64,000 nt of DNA, taken from the NCBI RefSeq assembly GCF_009882935.1, contig NZ_WTVA01000015.1:1001108-1065107 (forward strand), given 5' to 3'. The notes under the pieces are model-generated. The model saw only the letters and a list, made by a program, of their open reading frames with translations. It had not been told where the DNA came from and did not search any database. Positions within the stretch are counted from its first letter, which is position 1, and every line of letters starts with the position of its first letter. Shown here in pieces: positions 63,872 through 64,000 of the stretch. The translations under genes and the position numbers were made by a program. The DNA is from Sneathiella chungangensis (GTDB lineage Bacteria > Pseudomonadota > Alphaproteobacteria > Sneathiellales > Sneathiellaceae).

Positions 63872-64000
63872 TAGGACTTCTCGCCGATGATATCATTAGA
63901 TGAAATCGACGATAAGCATTGTGGCCGCGCGCGAAAACGGCTAGAAAGTTTAGTCTTTATTTGGTTTTGTCTAGCTTTTGGTCCGCCTATGTTGCGACGT

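Overview
The window is a stretch of chromosomal, mostly housekeeping DNA from a GC-rich alphaproteobacterium. The evidence for that placement is a CpdR-type cell-cycle response regulator, metX-metW for methionine, the PHA regulator PhaR beside phaA-phaB, a B12-dependent ribonucleotide reductase, the runs argH-small lipoprotein-lysA-TIGR02302, yraN-BON lipoprotein-gshB and chorismate mutase-hisC-tyrC, and DUF2125 and DUF2244 proteins. The gene content would fit a Rhodospirillales- or Sneathiella-like marine lineage, but that is a guess. No phage, transposon, integrase or CRISPR array was seen. Coding density is very high: no stretch above 300 bp lacks a gene, and many neighbours overlap by 1-40 bp.

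Region 1-7000 holds the 5' part of a membrane 2Fe-2S/class III nucleotide cyclase (cut by the window edge), an adenosine-kinase-like PfkB kinase, an amidase, an EI24/CysZ-like membrane protein with a lipoprotein, nth, a DUF2244 protein and dapB. Region 7100-13300 is the heat-shock block. dnaK-dnaJ run leftward from a good RpoH-type promoter, and hrcA-grpE run leftward from a sigma70-like promoter whose -35 overlaps that of divergent rph. A RarD-type transporter lies between the two pairs.

Region 13300-21900 carries rph-rdgB-hemW, an LpoA-like lipoprotein, yraN, a BON lipoprotein, gshB, a comM/YifB ATPase and a TPR protein. Region 21900-31400 has a SIMPL protein, an SDR protein, a TetR regulator with a small membrane partner, tlpA, argH, an LptM-like 41-residue lipoprotein, lysA, a large TIGR02302 membrane protein with a Gln-rich tandem repeat, and a TrpD2/YbiB-like protein. 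Region 31400-36000 has an orphan peptide-type solute-binding protein, a MocR regulator divergent from msrA, and a poorly characterised small-gene region.

Region 36000-40300 is a PHA locus: phaR, a short PHA-synthase-like hydrolase, phaA and phaB, closed by a strong terminator. Region 40300-51200 has EamA transporters, a DUF985 cupin, gloB, two methyltransferase-type genes, metX-metW, the aromatic/histidine amino-acid genes, a DUF2125 protein, chaC and a VOC protein. Region 51300-57200 is a leftward envelope/division run (ftsE-ftsX-HAD phosphatase-ydcF-plsC) followed by nrdJ. Region 57300-59030 has a zinc-ribbon protein, hpt and cpdR.

The most intriguing part is 59167-63102. It is a tight rightward block of a 603-residue STT3-like GT-C membrane protein, a GT2 glycosyltransferase, a SAM methyltransferase and a small EamA/ArnE-like membrane protein. 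It looks like an undescribed lipid-linked sugar or protein-glycosylation module. The window ends with a CpaA-type prepilin peptidase and a tRNA-Leu(CAA) with its own promoter.
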